A stretch of 64,000 bases of DNA from an uncultured Pelagibacteraceae bacterium (GTDB taxonomy: Bacteria > Pseudomonadota > Alphaproteobacteria > Pelagibacterales > Pelagibacteraceae). Positions 1-10,252 of this stretch are shown here, one piece after another. The position numbers and the translations under genes were made by a program. The stretch spans positions 1 to 64,000 of the forward strand of contig CACIXF010000001.1 in assembly GCA_902590535.1 (NCBI GenBank). Direction: 5' to 3'. Position 1 is the first letter of the stretch. Every line of letters starts with the position of its first letter. The notes below the pieces were generated by a model. The model worked only from the letters and a program-made list of their open reading frames with translations, did not search any database and was not told the origin of the DNA.

Positions 1-254
1 ACAATTCAACAAATTTAAATAATAATAAATTTTTTATTTTGAGTAAAAATTTTTTTCTTCAGCCAGAGGAAATAGTTTTTCGGTCTCTTACAGAAGTGTT
101 AAAAAGTGTTGGTAAAAAATACTATCCAGTAAGAGGAAAAAAAATTGATAAATTAATTTATCAAATTATAAATAATAACTCGTTTACTACTACTTTAGGA
201 AACTGTGTAATAAAGAAGATAAATAACTCAGTTATAGTATCAAAAGAGCGTTAA
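1..254 (+). CDS. tilS: TilS, tRNA(Ile)-lysidine synthase (3' end only)
   Basis: This is the C-terminal end of a gene that begins outside the window. The reading frame is open back to base 3, so the apparent TTG start near base 39 is only internal. TilS converts C34 of tRNA-Ile(CAU) to lysidine so that it reads AUA. The visible part matches the C-terminal substrate-binding domain of the family: a YPVRGKKIDKL stretch followed by TTLGNCVIKKINNSVIVSKE, close to the usual end of TilS. The position directly upstream of ftsH is the common tilS-ftsH arrangement. The identification rests on a short fragment plus synteny. Confidence 0.75.
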   Translation, partial: NSTNLNNNKFFILSKNFFLQPEEIVFRSLTEVLKSVGKKYYPVRGKKIDKLIYQIINNNSFTTTLGNCVIKKINNSVIVSKER

Positions 255-317
255 ATTTGGTGAAATAACTGATATTTTGTCACTTGTTAATTTAATAATA
301 ATTCTTATTTTAAACTA

Positions 318-2225
318 ATGAATTTAAAAAATCTAGCAATGTGGGGAATTATAGTTTTTTTAACTATAGGTCTTTATAATATGTTTAAAAATCCTCAATC
401 CAACATACGAGGAGGAAATCAAATAATATTTTCAGATTTTTTAAATTCAGTTGAAAATGGAGAAGTTTTAAAAGTTGAGATTCAAGGTAATAACATCAAA
501 GGCACTTATTCAAATGGAAATTCTTTTTCTACCTATGCACCCAATGATCCAAATCTTATCGAAAAATTATCAGAGAAAGGTGTAAGCATTTCGGCAGCAC
601 CTTTAGAAGAGAAAATGCCTTCTTTATTCGGGGTTCTACTTTCTTGGTTCCCAATGTTATTGCTTATTGCAGTTTGGATTTTCTTTATGAGACAAATGCA
701 GGGTGGAAAAGGTGGAGCTATGGGTTTTGGGAAATCAAAAGCAAAAATGATGAACGAACTTAAAGGCAAAGTTACTTTTAATGATGTCGCTGGTGTAGAG
801 GAAGCTAAGGAAGAGGTTGAGGAAATTGTAGAATTTTTAAAAGATCCAAAAAAATTTAGTAGATTGGGTGGAAAAATTCCAAGAGGGGCTTTACTTGTTG
901 GTCCCCCAGGAACAGGTAAAACTTTATTAGCTAGGGCAATTGCAGGTGAAGCAGGAGTTCCGTTCTTCACTATTTCAGGATCTGATTTTGTTGAGATGTT
1001 CGTTGGAGTAGGAGCATCTAGAGTTAGAGATATGTTTGAACAAGGTAAAAAAAATTCACCATGTATAATTTTTATCGATGAGATTGATGCTGTTGGAAGA
1101 AGTAGAGGGGCAGGTTTAGGAGGTGGAAATGATGAAAGAGAACAAACCTTAAATCAGTTGTTAGTTGAAATGGATGGTTTTGATACAAACGAAGGTGTCA
1201 TAATTATAGCTGCAACAAACAGACCAGATGTGCTTGATCCAGCTTTATTAAGACCAGGAAGATTTGATAGACAGGTAGTAGTTTCAAATCCAGATATTAT
1301 AGGAAGAGAAAAAATTTTAAAAGTCCATGTGAAAAAAATAAAAATGGCGCCAGATGTTAATTTAAGAACAATTGCAAGAGGCACGCCAGGATTCTCAGGA
1401 GCTGATCTTGCAAATATAGTTAATGAAGCAGCTTTGTTAGCGGCGAGAAAAAATAAAAGGATAGTCACATTACTAGAATTTGAAGAAGCAAAAGATAAAG
1501 TTATGATGGGTGCTGAAAGACGTTCAATGGTAATGACAGAAGATGAGAAAAAACTAACGGCATACCATGAAGGTGGACATGCTCTAGTGTCTTTTAATAT
1601 GCCAAGTTATGATCCAATTCATAAAGCTACAATTATTCCAAGAGGAAGAGCTCTTGGAATGGTTATGAACTTACCGGAAAAAGACAAACATGGTTATTCA
1701 ATAAAATATCTTAAAGCGAGATTAGCTGTTTGTTTTGGAGGAAGGGTGGCTGAAGAATTAATTTTTGGAAAAGATAATATATCTACAGGTGCAGGTGGAG
1801 GAAATGGATCTGATATTAACCAGGCTACGCAGTTAGCAAGAGCAATGGTAACAAAATATGGAATGAGTGAAGAAATGGGTCCAGTTGAATATGGGGAAAA
1901 TCAAGAGGAAGTGTTTTTGGGAAGATCAGTTACTCAAACTCAATCGGTGTCAGAGGAAGTTGCTCAGAAAATTGATAAAGAAATAAGAAAGCTCGTAGAT
2001 GAAGGATATAATAAAGCAAAGGAAATTTTAACAGAAAAAATAGACGATCTTCATAAAATTGCAAAAGCTCTAATAACTTATGAGACTTTAACTGGTGAAG
2101 AAATAGAGAATATAATTAATAAAAATTTATATCCTAAAGATAAAATTTTAGATAATCCAGAGTCGAAAGATGATCAAGATTCAGCTTTGGGCGCGATGGG
2201 TTTGAAACCAAAAATTGTTCATTAA
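318..2225 (+). CDS. ftsH: ATP-dependent zinc metalloprotease FtsH
   Basis: FtsH is a membrane-anchored AAA+ protease that degrades misassembled membrane proteins and regulators such as sigma-32. At 635 aa it has the usual length. Two N-terminal membrane segments (about residues 6-24 and 104-126) flank a periplasmic domain. The AAA module follows, with Walker A GPPGTGKT at about 195-202, Walker B IIFIDEID, and the second region of homology around RPGRFDRQ. The zinc site is HEGGH at 417-421, where most homologues have HEAGH; the metal ligands and the catalytic Glu are kept. Its inhibitor-protease partners HflK and HflC are encoded at about 40 kb and its likely substrate RpoH at about 7 kb. Confidence 0.97.
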   Translation: MNLKNLAMWGIIVFLTIGLYNMFKNPQSNIRGGNQIIFSDFLNSVENGEVLKVEIQGNNIKGTYSNGNSFSTYAPNDPNLIEKLSEKGVSISAAPLEEKMPSLFGVLLSWFPMLLLIAVWIFFMRQMQGGKGGAMGFGKSKAKMMNELKGKVTFNDVAGVEEAKEEVEEIVEFLKDPKKFSRLGGKIPRGALLVGPPGTGKTLLARAIAGEAGVPFFTISGSDFVEMFVGVGASRVRDMFEQGKKNSPCIIFIDEIDAVGRSRGAGLGGGNDEREQTLNQLLVEMDGFDTNEGVIIIAATNRPDVLDPALLRPGRFDRQVVVSNPDIIGREKILKVHVKKIKMAPDVNLRTIARGTPGFSGADLANIVNEAALLAARKNKRIVTLLEFEEAKDKVMMGAERRSMVMTEDEKKLTAYHEGGHALVSFNMPSYDPIHKATIIPRGRALGMVMNLPEKDKHGYSIKYLKARLAVCFGGRVAEELIFGKDNISTGAGGGNGSDINQATQLARAMVTKYGMSEEMGPVEYGENQEEVFLGRSVTQTQSVSEEVAQKIDKEIRKLVDEGYNKAKEILTEKIDDLHKIAKALITYETLTGEEIENIINKNLYPKDKILDNPESKDDQDSALGAMGLKPKIVH

Positions 2226-2231
2226 TAAATA

Positions 2232-3284
2232 ATGCCGAGATATTACACAAGAGCGTGTAATTTCTATTTCGGCAAACAATCAAAAATTTTAGTAAATAAA
2301 AAACAATCTATCCCTTTACATCAGATTAAAGAAATATCTTTTGACCATATTGAGATAATTACAAGAAAAAAAATTAGAAAAATTTCAATAAATAAAATTA
2401 GAAATTTATCAAAAGAATTAAAAACAAAAATAAATTCAGATTTAAAAAAAATTAGGTCAAAAAAAACAAATTTTTCAAATTTAAATTTTAAAAAAATTCC
2501 AAATATTTTGGGAGTATTAAATCTTACACCTGACAGTTTTTCGGATGGAGGAAAATTTAATAAAAAAAATAAGGGTATTACTCATGCCATTAATTTATAC
2601 AAAAGTGGTGCATCTATAATAGATGTTGGTGGGGAATCTACAAGACCTGGGTCTAAGCCTGTAAATGAAAATAGAGAATGGAATAGAATTAAAAAGATAT
2701 TAAAATTAATTGTAAAAAAAATACCAATATCTTTAGACACAAGAAAGTCCATCATTATGGAAAATGGTATTAGAATGGGAGTTAAACTTATCAATGATGT
2801 TTCAGGATTAAGTTATGATCCCAAAACAATAAATATTTTAAAAAAGTATAAAATTCCATTTGTAATACAGCATTCAGTTGGGACACCAGAAAATATGCAA
2901 AAGAAAGCGAAATATAAGAATGAATTATTAGATATTTATGATTATTTTGAAGATAAGATTAAGTTAATAAGATCTAAGGGTATTAAACATAATAATATAA
3001 TTTTAGATCCTGGAATTGGATTTGGAAAAAATTTGAAACATAATATGAATCTTCTAAGAGGTATTTCTATTTTTCATTCATTAGGTTTTCCTGTACTAGT
3101 AGGAAATTCAAGAAAAAGATTTATTAAAGATATATCAAAAAAAAATGATAGCAAAACAAGGATCGGTGGAACCATGGCTTCTTCAATATATCTTTTAATG
3201 CAAGGAATTCAGATTTTAAGAATTCATGATGTTAATGAAGTTAAGCAAGGTATTAAAGTTTTTAACGAGATAGTCAAAAATTAA
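2232..3284 (+). CDS. folP: Dihydropteroate synthase with an N-terminal extension
   Basis: FolP condenses 6-hydroxymethyl-7,8-dihydropterin diphosphate with p-aminobenzoate in folate synthesis. The TIM-barrel signature GVLNLTPDSFSDGG lies at about residues 94-107, followed by IIDVGGESTRPGS, ISLDTRKS, LDPGIGFGK and the phosphate-binding GNSRKRF. The protein is 350 aa, against roughly 270-290 for the family. The extra part is an N-terminal block of about 85 residues, rich in Lys and Ile, that starts MPRYYTRACNFYFG and precedes the barrel. I do not recognise this block as a known domain. The gene starts 6 bp after ftsH and its stop overlaps the glmM start by one base, so it is cotranscribed. Confidence 0.93.
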   Translation: MPRYYTRACNFYFGKQSKILVNKKQSIPLHQIKEISFDHIEIITRKKIRKISINKIRNLSKELKTKINSDLKKIRSKKTNFSNLNFKKIPNILGVLNLTPDSFSDGGKFNKKNKGITHAINLYKSGASIIDVGGESTRPGSKPVNENREWNRIKKILKLIVKKIPISLDTRKSIIMENGIRMGVKLINDVSGLSYDPKTINILKKYKIPFVIQHSVGTPENMQKKAKYKNELLDIYDYFEDKIKLIRSKGIKHNNIILDPGIGFGKNLKHNMNLLRGISIFHSLGFPVLVGNSRKRFIKDISKKNDSKTRIGGTMASSIYLLMQGIQILRIHDVNEVKQGIKVFNEIVKN

Positions 3285-4615
3285 TGACAAAAAAATATTT
3301 TGGGACAGATGGAATAAGAGGAGCAGTTAATAGCAAATATATAAATGGAGATATGTTCTTTAAATTTGGACTTGCTAGCGGAACATACTTTAAATCTCAA
3401 AAAAAAAGAAAACAAACAGCAATAATTGCAAAAGATACGAGATTGTCAGGATATACACTTGAGCCAGCTCTTGTTTCAGGTTTGGCTTCAGCTGGTATGC
3501 ATGTTTATACCCTTGGACCCTTACCAACTAATGGGTTGGCTATGTTAACAAAAGAAATGAAGGCTAATATGGGTATAATGATTACCGCCTCTCACAATCC
3601 ACATTTTGATAATGGTTTAAAATTGTTTGGTCCTAATGGAATGAAATTATCAGATAAAATAGAAAAAAAAATTGAGGGACTTATAGATAAGAAAATCTCA
3701 AAAAACCTCTCGCATTCTGAAAAATTAGGAAGAGTTAAAAGATTAGAAACGGGTACAAAACAATATATTAAAATATTAAAAAAAAATTTCACAAAAGAAT
3801 TCAATTTAAGAGGGCTAAGAATAGTAATCGATTGTGCAAACGGTGCTGGTTATAAGGCAGGTCCTGAATTATTTAAATCATTAGGAGCTAAAGTCATAGC
3901 AATAGGAGTTAAACCAAATGGTTTAAACATTAATAAAAAATGTGGATCAACTTATCCAAGAAAAATTAGATCTGCTGTAAAAAAATATAAAGCACATATC
4001 GGTATATCTTTAGATGGAGATGCTGACAGAATTATAATGTGTGATGAAAAAAGCAATATAATAGACGGGGATCAAATTATAGCTGCTCTAGCAACAAGAT
4101 GGAAAAATAAAAAAATGTTAAAAGGTGGGGTTGTTGGAACATTAATGTCAAATTATGGCTTAGAAAAATATTTTAAATCAAAAAGAATAAAATTTTTAAG
4201 GGCAAATGTAGGAGATAGATATGTTAAAGAAAAAATGCAGAAATATAATTTTAATTTAGGTGGTGAACAATCGGGACATATTATTCTAGGTAAATTTGCA
4301 ACTACAGGAGATGGTTTGCTAGTAGCTTTAGAAGCTCTTTTTGCATTAAGAAAAGGAAAAAAGGCAAGTGAATTTTTTGATCAATTTAAGAAAACACCTC
4401 AGCTTTTAGAAAATATTGAAGTTAAAGATAAAAATATAATTAATAAACCAGAGATAAAAAAAATTATAAAAAATGCAGATAAATTAATTAAAGGTAATGG
4501 AAGAATTTTAGTAAGAAAATCAGGAACAGAATCTAAAATAAGAGTAATGGGAGAAAGTGAAAATAAAACTCTTTTATACGAATGTGTAAATATGATTATA
4601 AAAAAAATTAAATAA
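3284..4615 (+). CDS. glmM: Phosphoglucosamine mutase
   Basis: GlmM interconverts glucosamine-6-phosphate and glucosamine-1-phosphate on the way to UDP-GlcNAc for peptidoglycan and lipid A. All four family motifs are visible. The phosphoserine loop TASHNP places the catalytic Ser at residue 103. The metal loop DGDADR is at 244-249, the sugar-specificity loop is GGEQSGH, and the C-terminal phosphate-binding RKSGTESKIRVM is present. The length of 443 aa is normal. The ATG overlaps the folP stop in TAATG. The folP-glmM neighbourhood downstream of ftsH is common in proteobacteria. Confidence 0.96.
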   Translation: MTKKYFGTDGIRGAVNSKYINGDMFFKFGLASGTYFKSQKKRKQTAIIAKDTRLSGYTLEPALVSGLASAGMHVYTLGPLPTNGLAMLTKEMKANMGIMITASHNPHFDNGLKLFGPNGMKLSDKIEKKIEGLIDKKISKNLSHSEKLGRVKRLETGTKQYIKILKKNFTKEFNLRGLRIVIDCANGAGYKAGPELFKSLGAKVIAIGVKPNGLNINKKCGSTYPRKIRSAVKKYKAHIGISLDGDADRIIMCDEKSNIIDGDQIIAALATRWKNKKMLKGGVVGTLMSNYGLEKYFKSKRIKFLRANVGDRYVKEKMQKYNFNLGGEQSGHIILGKFATTGDGLLVALEALFALRKGKKASEFFDQFKKTPQLLENIEVKDKNIINKPEIKKIIKNADKLIKGNGRILVRKSGTESKIRVMGESENKTLLYECVNMIIKKIK

Positions 4616-4616
4616 A

Positions 4617-5429
4617 TTGAAACCAAAGTCCAAAATTTTAATTATTGCAGGATCTGATTCATCTGGTGGAGCAGGTATTCAAGCTGATATAAAAACTGTT
4701 ACTGCTCTAGGTTCTTATGCAATGACAGCAATAACAGCAGTGACTTCTCAAAATACAACAGGTGTAAAATCAATTGTTGGAATTAATCCAAAAGAAATTT
4801 TTAATCAAATTATTTATAGTTGCAAAGATATAAGACCTGATGCAATAAAAATTGGTATGCTACATTCTTCAGAGGTCATTAGGATAGCACTGAAAGCTCT
4901 GGATGTAATTAAAGTTAAAAAAATCGTATTAGATCCAGTTATGGTTGCTAAAGGTGGTGCTAAATTGATAGATGATAAAGCAATCAAATTATTAAAATTA
5001 AAATTAATTAAAAAAGTATCACTTATTACTCCAAATATTCCTGAGACAGAAATTTTGACTAACACAAAAATTATTACAAGAGAAGACATGATTAATGCTG
5101 CTAATAAACTTTTAGGTTTAGGAGCTAAAAATGTATTAATAAAAGGAGGCCATTTAAAACATAAAAATGTGATAGATATTTTAATAAACTCAAAAGATAC
5201 TAAAATTTTTAAAAGCAAGCGTTACAAAACTAAGAATACTCATGGCACAGGTTGTACTTTATCTAGCGCGGTTACAACTTTTATATCATGTGGAAAAACA
5301 GTAAAGAAATCTTGTGAGCTTGGAATTAAGTATGTAAATTCAGCAATTAAATCAAACCCGAAATATGGAAAAGGTCATGGCCCAATTAACCATCTCACTT
5401 CTTTAAAAATAAATAGAAAATTTAAATAA
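4617..5429 (+). CDS. thiD: Hydroxymethylpyrimidine/phosphomethylpyrimidine kinase ThiD
   Basis: ThiD phosphorylates HMP and then HMP-phosphate to give HMP diphosphate for thiamine synthesis. The ribokinase-fold motifs are clear: [17 protein letters not shown] at the N terminus and the anion-hole motif [11 protein letters not shown] with its catalytic region near residue 210. At 270 aa it is full length. The start is a TTG one base after the glmM stop; there is no ATG nearby that keeps the conserved beta-strand. It sits in the glmM-thiD-purA run, away from other thiamine genes, which fits salvage of an exogenous pyrimidine. That is known for cultured SAR11 but is not provable here. Confidence 0.93.
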   Translation: MKPKSKILIIAGSDSSGGAGIQADIKTVTALGSYAMTAITAVTSQNTTGVKSIVGINPKEIFNQIIYSCKDIRPDAIKIGMLHSSEVIRIALKALDVIKVKKIVLDPVMVAKGGAKLIDDKAIKLLKLKLIKKVSLITPNIPETEILTNTKIITREDMINAANKLLGLGAKNVLIKGGHLKHKNVIDILINSKDTKIFKSKRYKTKNTHGTGCTLSSAVTTFISCGKTVKKSCELGIKYVNSAIKSNPKYGKGHGPINHLTSLKINRKFK

Positions 5430-6721
5430 TGAAAAATATAGTTGTTGTTGGATCTCAATGGGGTGACGAAGGTAAAGGTAAAATTGTCGATTGGCTGTCT
5501 GAACAGGCAGATGTGGTAATAAGATTTCAAGGAGGTCATAATGCTGGCCATACTTTAGTTATTGATGGTGTCACATATAAATTGAGGCTGCTTCCCTCTG
5601 GAATAGTTAGAAATGGCAAAATATCAATTATTGGCAACGGAGTTGTCGTAGATCCGTGGGCTTTATTAGAGGAAATAGAAGAAATAAAATCTAAAGGCGT
5701 AGAAGTAAATGTAAATAATTTTATTATTTCAGAATCTGCAAATTTAATTTTGCCTTTTCATAGAGAAATGGATGAGATTAGAGAAGATGCAGCAGGAAAA
5801 AGCAAAATAGGAACAACAAGACGTGGAATTGGACCAGCATATGAAGATAAAGTTGGAAGAAGATCTATAAGAGTTATGGATCTTAGGTCTGAAAAAAATT
5901 TAGATCAAAGACTCGACTCTGTATTAGTTCATCATAATGCGATTAGAAAAGGTCTAGGAAAAAAAATTTTTGAAAAAGATCAGCTTAAATCTGATTTGCT
6001 TAAAATAGCACCTAAAATATTAGAATTCTCCCAACCAGTTTGGTTAAAAATTGACCAATTTAAAAAACAAAAAAAGAAAATTTTATTTGAAGGTGCCCAA
6101 GGTATTTTACTTGATGTAGATCATGGAACTTATCCTTTTGTAACTTCATCTAATACTGTTGCTTCGAGCGCAGCGACAGGAACCGGTTGTGGCCCTAATT
6201 CTATAAATTATGTTCTTGGTATTACAAAAGCTTATACAACAAGAGTTGGTGAGGGTCCTTTTCCTACTGAGTTAATAGATGATATTGGTGAACTTTTAGG
6301 AACACGTGGAAAAGAATTTGGAACTGTTACAAGTAGAAAAAGAAGATGTGGGTGGTTTGATGGTGTTTTAGTGAGGCAAACTATTAAAGTTTCAGGGATT
6401 GATGGCATCGCTTTAACAAAATTAGATGTACTTGATGAATTAGATGAAATTAAAATGTGTGTTGCTTATGAGCTTGATGGTGAAAGATTAGATTATTTAC
6501 CTGCCGCTGTTGAAGACCAGATTAAAATAAAACCAATTTATGAAACTTTTCCAGGTTGGAAAGTTTCTACAAGTGGAGTCAAAAATATGGACTCTTTACC
6601 AGAAAATGCAAAAAAATATATTTTTGCTGTTGAAGATTTTATTGGTGCAAAAGTATCAAGTATCTCAACTAGTCCAGAAAGAGATGATACTATTTTAATT
6701 GAAAACCCTTTTGAAGTTTAG
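5429..6721 (+). CDS. purA: Adenylosuccinate synthetase
   Basis: PurA joins IMP and aspartate using GTP, the first committed step to AMP. The N-terminal GTP-binding signature [16 protein letters not shown] contains the catalytic Asp. Also present are HNAGHT with the catalytic His, the IMP-binding [14 protein letters not shown], and the aspartate/GTP loop [10 protein letters not shown] near residue 300. The length of 430 aa is standard. The gene overlaps the thiD stop by one base and ends convergently with rpoH, with a 4 bp tail-to-tail overlap. No obvious hairpin terminator separates the two. Confidence 0.97.
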   Translation: MKNIVVVGSQWGDEGKGKIVDWLSEQADVVIRFQGGHNAGHTLVIDGVTYKLRLLPSGIVRNGKISIIGNGVVVDPWALLEEIEEIKSKGVEVNVNNFIISESANLILPFHREMDEIREDAAGKSKIGTTRRGIGPAYEDKVGRRSIRVMDLRSEKNLDQRLDSVLVHHNAIRKGLGKKIFEKDQLKSDLLKIAPKILEFSQPVWLKIDQFKKQKKKILFEGAQGILLDVDHGTYPFVTSSNTVASSAATGTGCGPNSINYVLGITKAYTTRVGEGPFPTELIDDIGELLGTRGKEFGTVTSRKRRCGWFDGVLVRQTIKVSGIDGIALTKLDVLDELDEIKMCVAYELDGERLDYLPAAVEDQIKIKPIYETFPGWKVSTSGVKNMDSLPENAKKYIFAVEDFIGAKVSSISTSPERDDTILIENPFEV

Positions 6722-7611
6722 TTTGCGGGTAAAAGATTCTTTGATTTAGCTAAAAGAAGCATATGCTTTTGGAGTTTTTCAAATGCTTTGTTTTCTATTT
6801 GTCTAACTCTTTCTCTGCTAATTTTATATTTTTTACTTAAATCCTCTAGTGTAGTTGGGTCATCGTTTAGTCTTCTTGAATATAAAATTTCTCTTTCTCT
6901 ATCGTTAAGAACTTTAATAGAGTCTTTTAATAAATCTTTTCTTTGTTCCATTTCCTCGTGGTGAGCAAATTTTAAGTCATGATCAAGTTCTTTATCAACC
7001 AACCAGTCTTGCCATTCATCGCCATCTTCCCCAACTTGGGCATTTAGGGAGAACTCCTTTCCAGAAAGTCTTCTATTCATAGAAACGACTTCTTCTTTAC
7101 TTACATCAAGCTTATTAGCGATATGATTAACGTGCTCATCTCTTAAGTCTCCTTCAGTTTCTGGAGAAATTTGATTTTTAATTTTCTTTAAATTAAAAAA
7201 TAATTTTTTTTGAGCAGTAGTAGTTCCAATTTTGACAAGACTCCAAGATCTTAAAATATATTCTTGAATAGAAGCCTTAATCCACCACATTGCATAAGTT
7301 GCCAATCTAAAACCTTTTTCTGGTTCAAATTTTTTAACAGCTTGCATAAGACCTACATTTCCCTCTGAAATCATTTCATTGATAGGCAAGCCATATCCTT
7401 TGTAGCCCATGGCAATCTTTGCAACTAATCTTAAATGACTAGTGACTAGTTTTTCTGCAGCTTTAATGTTACCAGTCGTTTTCCAATTTTTTGCAAGCAT
7501 ATATTCCTCTTCTGCAGCTAACATCGGAAATTTTTTAATCTGCTCTAAATATGCAGATAGCCCACCTTCATTAGAAAGGGTTGGTAGATTATTGCTCATT
7601 GTTGTGCTCAT
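6718..7611 (-). CDS. rpoH: RNA polymerase heat-shock sigma factor (sigma-32)
   Basis: This is a sigma-70 family factor directing heat-shock transcription. Region 2 is visible as [40 protein letters not shown] (split here as two adjacent motifs, [11 protein letters not shown] and [11 protein letters not shown]). Region 4 ends with the helix-turn-helix [20 protein letters not shown]. The RpoH box, which distinguishes it from RpoD, is present as [13 protein letters not shown]. The length of 297 aa fits RpoH and is far too short for RpoD. FtsH, which degrades sigma-32 in other proteobacteria, is encoded upstream in this window. Confidence 0.95.
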   Translation of the reverse strand: MSTTMSNNLPTLSNEGGLSAYLEQIKKFPMLAAEEEYMLAKNWKTTGNIKAAEKLVTSHLRLVAKIAMGYKGYGLPINEMISEGNVGLMQAVKKFEPEKGFRLATYAMWWIKASIQEYILRSWSLVKIGTTTAQKKLFFNLKKIKNQISPETEGDLRDEHVNHIANKLDVSKEEVVSMNRRLSGKEFSLNAQVGEDGDEWQDWLVDKELDHDLKFAHHEEMEQRKDLLKDSIKVLNDREREILYSRRLNDDPTTLEDLSKKYKISRERVRQIENKAFEKLQKHMLLLAKSKNLLPAN

Positions 7612-7652
7612 AGCAGTGTTTATTTAATTAATTATATCTAATTTTCAATAAT

Positions 7653-8633
7653 TTATTCTTTAGTGTTTCTAAGCATTTTTAGAATATTATTTAGATCTTG
7701 TGGCAAAAGTGAGGAAAAAATCACTTCTTTCTTAGTACGTGGATGTATAAATCCTAAAGTTTTTGCATGCAGGAATTGTCTATTTAATTTAGTAATTGAA
7801 TTTTGGATATCTAAATCAATATTTTTTAATTTTTTATATTTCTTTTTATATTTGTCATCTCCAACTAGACTATTACCTTTAAAGTTCATATGAACTCTAA
7901 TCTGATGTGTTCTCCCTGTTTCTAATTTACATTCAACTAAACTTAAAGTTGGTGTTTTTTGATTTTCAAAAATTTCAAGTGTTTTATAATTTGTTATAGC
8001 TTTCTTACCTTTAGAACTACTAACTTCCATAAGTTGTCTATTTTTTGAACTACGAGTAATAAATGTTTCAATCCTTCCTGAGGAGGGTCTTAATTTTCCC
8101 CATATTAAAAGTTGGTACTCTCTTATAATTGTATGATCACTAAATTGTTTTGATAAATTTTCATGAGTTTCATTGTTTTTCGCAATTACAACTAAACCAG
8201 ATGTGTTTTTATCAATTCTATGAACAATACCAGGTCTTAACTCGTCACCTATATTTGATAAAGAATCTTTATTATGATGCATCAATGCATTAACAATTGT
8301 TTTATCATAATTTCCAGCCCCTGGATGCATGATTATTCCGGCAGGTTTATTAATTATTAATAGATCATCATCTTCGTATATTATTTCTAATTTAAATTCG
8401 TAAGGTTTAAGGGATGCTATTTCAGGCTCTGGAATCTTAAGATTTATAGCATCACCAATTGAGACTTTTTTTGACGGACTTTTAATTATTTCATTATTTA
8501 GTGTTAACTTTTCTTTTAAAATTAAATTTTTAATTCTAGTTCTACTAATTAATTCCTCTCTTTTGTTAATTAAAACATCAACCCTTAAATTCTTCTCATC
8601 CTCTTTTACTATAAAATTAATGTTTTTTTCCAT
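7653..8633 (-). CDS. rluD: Ribosomal large-subunit pseudouridine synthase, RluD family
   Basis: The enzyme isomerises uridines in 23S rRNA helix 69 (RluD) or a related site. An N-terminal S4-like RNA-binding segment (SRTRIKNLILKEKLTLN, about residues 30-47) is followed by the RluA/RluC/RluD catalytic core. The core contains HRIDKNTSGLVVIAK, in which the Asp is the nucleophile, and GRTHQIRVHM. At 326 aa it matches RluD with its S4 domain. It lies 42 bp upstream of rpoH on the same strand. The RluD/RluC specificity is inferred from domain layout; other members of the RluA superfamily are possible. Confidence 0.88.
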   Translation of the reverse strand: MEKNINFIVKEDEKNLRVDVLINKREELISRTRIKNLILKEKLTLNNEIIKSPSKKVSIGDAINLKIPEPEIASLKPYEFKLEIIYEDDDLLIINKPAGIIMHPGAGNYDKTIVNALMHHNKDSLSNIGDELRPGIVHRIDKNTSGLVVIAKNNETHENLSKQFSDHTIIREYQLLIWGKLRPSSGRIETFITRSSKNRQLMEVSSSKGKKAITNYKTLEIFENQKTPTLSLVECKLETGRTHQIRVHMNFKGNSLVGDDKYKKKYKKLKNIDLDIQNSITKLNRQFLHAKTLGFIHPRTKKEVIFSSLLPQDLNNILKMLRNTKE

Positions 8634-8656
8634 AAAATATAATATTAATACTATAT

Positions 8657-8733
8657 GCGCTTGTAGCTCAACTGGATAGAGCGCCTGACTTCGGATCAGG
8701 AGGTTCTGGGTTCGACTCCTAGCAGGCGCACCA
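8657..8733 (+). tRNA. tRNA-Arg (anticodon TCG)
   Basis: A full cloverleaf can be folded. The acceptor stem pairs GCGCTTG with CAGGCGC, allowing one G-T pair. The D-arm contains TAGCTCAACTGGATAGAG. The anticodon arm is CCTGA / CTTCGGA / TCAGG with TCG at positions 34-36. The T-arm carries GTTCGACTC. The discriminator is A and CCA is encoded. It stands between rluD (opposite strand) and the ABC-2 permease gene, and is the only tRNA in the window. Confidence 0.97.
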
Positions 8734-8735
8734 GT

Positions 8736-9527
8736 TTATTCACCTATATTTATTAAAGTTCCTTTATCTCTTGCTTTGTCAAAAGAGTAATAAAATACTA
8801 ATATTGACAAAATTAAATAAAACCCGTTCAGATAGATTGCATTAATAATATTTTCATAATTTACAATTCCATTGACCAAGATATTTCTGGTCTCCTCAAA
8901 AATATAAACCAAAGGAAGTGCGAAAGCGATTGATTGGAAGATTTCAGGTAGTATTTCAACTGGATAGTAAATACAGCCAAAAGGTGCTAATAAAAACATT
9001 GTAGACCATGCAATATTCTCAAAAGATGGTCCAAATCTTAATAATCCCGCTGAAACAAACAGACCAAGTGTTATTCCGAATAAATACAGACTCAAGAAAA
9101 GAAACGCTAAAGGAAGACCAAGTTTTAGCAAAGATATACCAAACAATGGAGAAGTTAATAGTATAGCTGGGATTAAACCAATTAATGCTCTTATTAAAGC
9201 AGTAAAAACTAGCGAGACAATTATCTCGCTAATTTTCATCGGTGCAATAAATAGGTTTGTAAAATTTCTACTCCAAATTTCTTCTAAAAATAACATATTA
9301 AAGCCAATACTGGTTCTAAATAAAAAATCATAAAGAATTGCACATGAAAGAATAACTCCTACTGCACCACTGTAATAAGAGCTATGAGCTGCAAAAAAAT
9401 TAGAAATAAATCCCCAAAGAGTAATTTGAATTGAAGGCCAATAAATTAAATCTAATATTCTTGGAAATGACCTAGTTATTAAATAAAAGTGTCTTAAAAA
9501 AAGACCGTAAATTCTAATTAAATTCAT
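8736..9527 (-). CDS. ABC-2 type transporter permease
   Basis: This is a six-helix ABC-2 membrane subunit that would pair with the ATPase encoded just upstream. Hydrophobic segments run throughout the 263 aa, and the central part (residues about 90-190, ending in the LAPFGCIYYPVEILPEIF region) has the ABC2_membrane pattern with the conserved Pro-containing element before the last helices. The genes are 2 bp apart, so the pair works as one exporter. The substrate cannot be told from sequence. Relatives move polysaccharides, drugs or lipids. Its 3' end comes within 3 bp of the tRNA-Arg gene. Confidence 0.85.
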   Translation of the reverse strand: MNLIRIYGLFLRHFYLITRSFPRILDLIYWPSIQITLWGFISNFFAAHSSYYSGAVGVILSCAILYDFLFRTSIGFNMLFLEEIWSRNFTNLFIAPMKISEIIVSLVFTALIRALIGLIPAILLTSPLFGISLLKLGLPLAFLFLSLYLFGITLGLFVSAGLLRFGPSFENIAWSTMFLLAPFGCIYYPVEILPEIFQSIAFALPLVYIFEETRNILVNGIVNYENIINAIYLNGFYLILSILVFYYSFDKARDKGTLINIGE

Positions 9528-9529
9528 TT

Positions 9530-10252
9530 TTATTTTCTCGCAATTTCTAAAAATACTTCCTCTAAATTTCTTCTTCCATATTTTGTTATCAACTCTTCAG
9601 GAGTACCTCTATCCACTATTAAACCATCTTTCATCATTAAAACAGAACAGCATAATCTTTTTACTTCTTCCATATTATGAGAGGCAAGCAAAACTGATAT
9701 TTTTTTTTCCTTTTTGTAATCTTCTAAAAACGATCTTACAAAATCACCAGTTTCAGGATCTAATGAAGCAGTGGGTTCATCTAACAAAAGTACCGTTGGA
9801 TCATTTATTAAAGCTTTAGCAAGACTTACTCTGTTTTTTTGTCCAGAAGAAAGTTCTCCAGTAATTTTGTTTAAAAGGTCTTTTAATCTAAGTTTGTTTG
9901 CAAGGTGATCTATTCGATCGTTTAAATTTTGAACATTATATAATTTTCCATAAACAATTAAATTTTGTTTAACTTTAAGTTTTTTAGGTAATTCAATATA
10001 TGGTGAAATAAAATTCATTTTATGAAGAAGTGAGATTTTATTTTTTTCAATATTTTCTCCGTTGATTAAGACCTCACCACTACTTGGTTTTAATAACCCT
10101 AAAATCATTCCAATAGTTGTGGTTTTTCCACATCCATTAGGTCCCAATAAACCAACCATTTCATTTTCATTAATTTTAAAATTTATATTAGCTACTGCTT
10201 CTTTATCTTTATATTTTTTTGATAGATTGATTACTTCAATAGAATTTGTCAT
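9530..10252 (-). CDS. ABC-2 type transporter ATP-binding protein
   Basis: This is the nucleotide-binding subunit of the exporter formed with the adjacent permease. The 240 aa show Walker A GPNGCGKTT near residue 36, a signature motif LSSGQKN in place of the canonical LSGGQ, Walker B VLLLDEPTASLD and the switch His in LASHNMEE. The order of motifs and the short length match CcmA/NatA-type ATPases. Its 5' end abuts the start of the upstream sua5/tsaC-like gene, with the last base of one gene and the first of the other shared, which suggests one transcript. Confidence 0.93.
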   Translation of the reverse strand: MTNSIEVINLSKKYKDKEAVANINFKINENEMVGLLGPNGCGKTTTIGMILGLLKPSSGEVLINGENIEKNKISLLHKMNFISPYIELPKKLKVKQNLIVYGKLYNVQNLNDRIDHLANKLRLKDLLNKITGELSSGQKNRVSLAKALINDPTVLLLDEPTASLDPETGDFVRSFLEDYKKEKKISVLLASHNMEEVKRLCCSVLMMKDGLIVDRGTPEELITKYGRRNLEEVFLEIARK

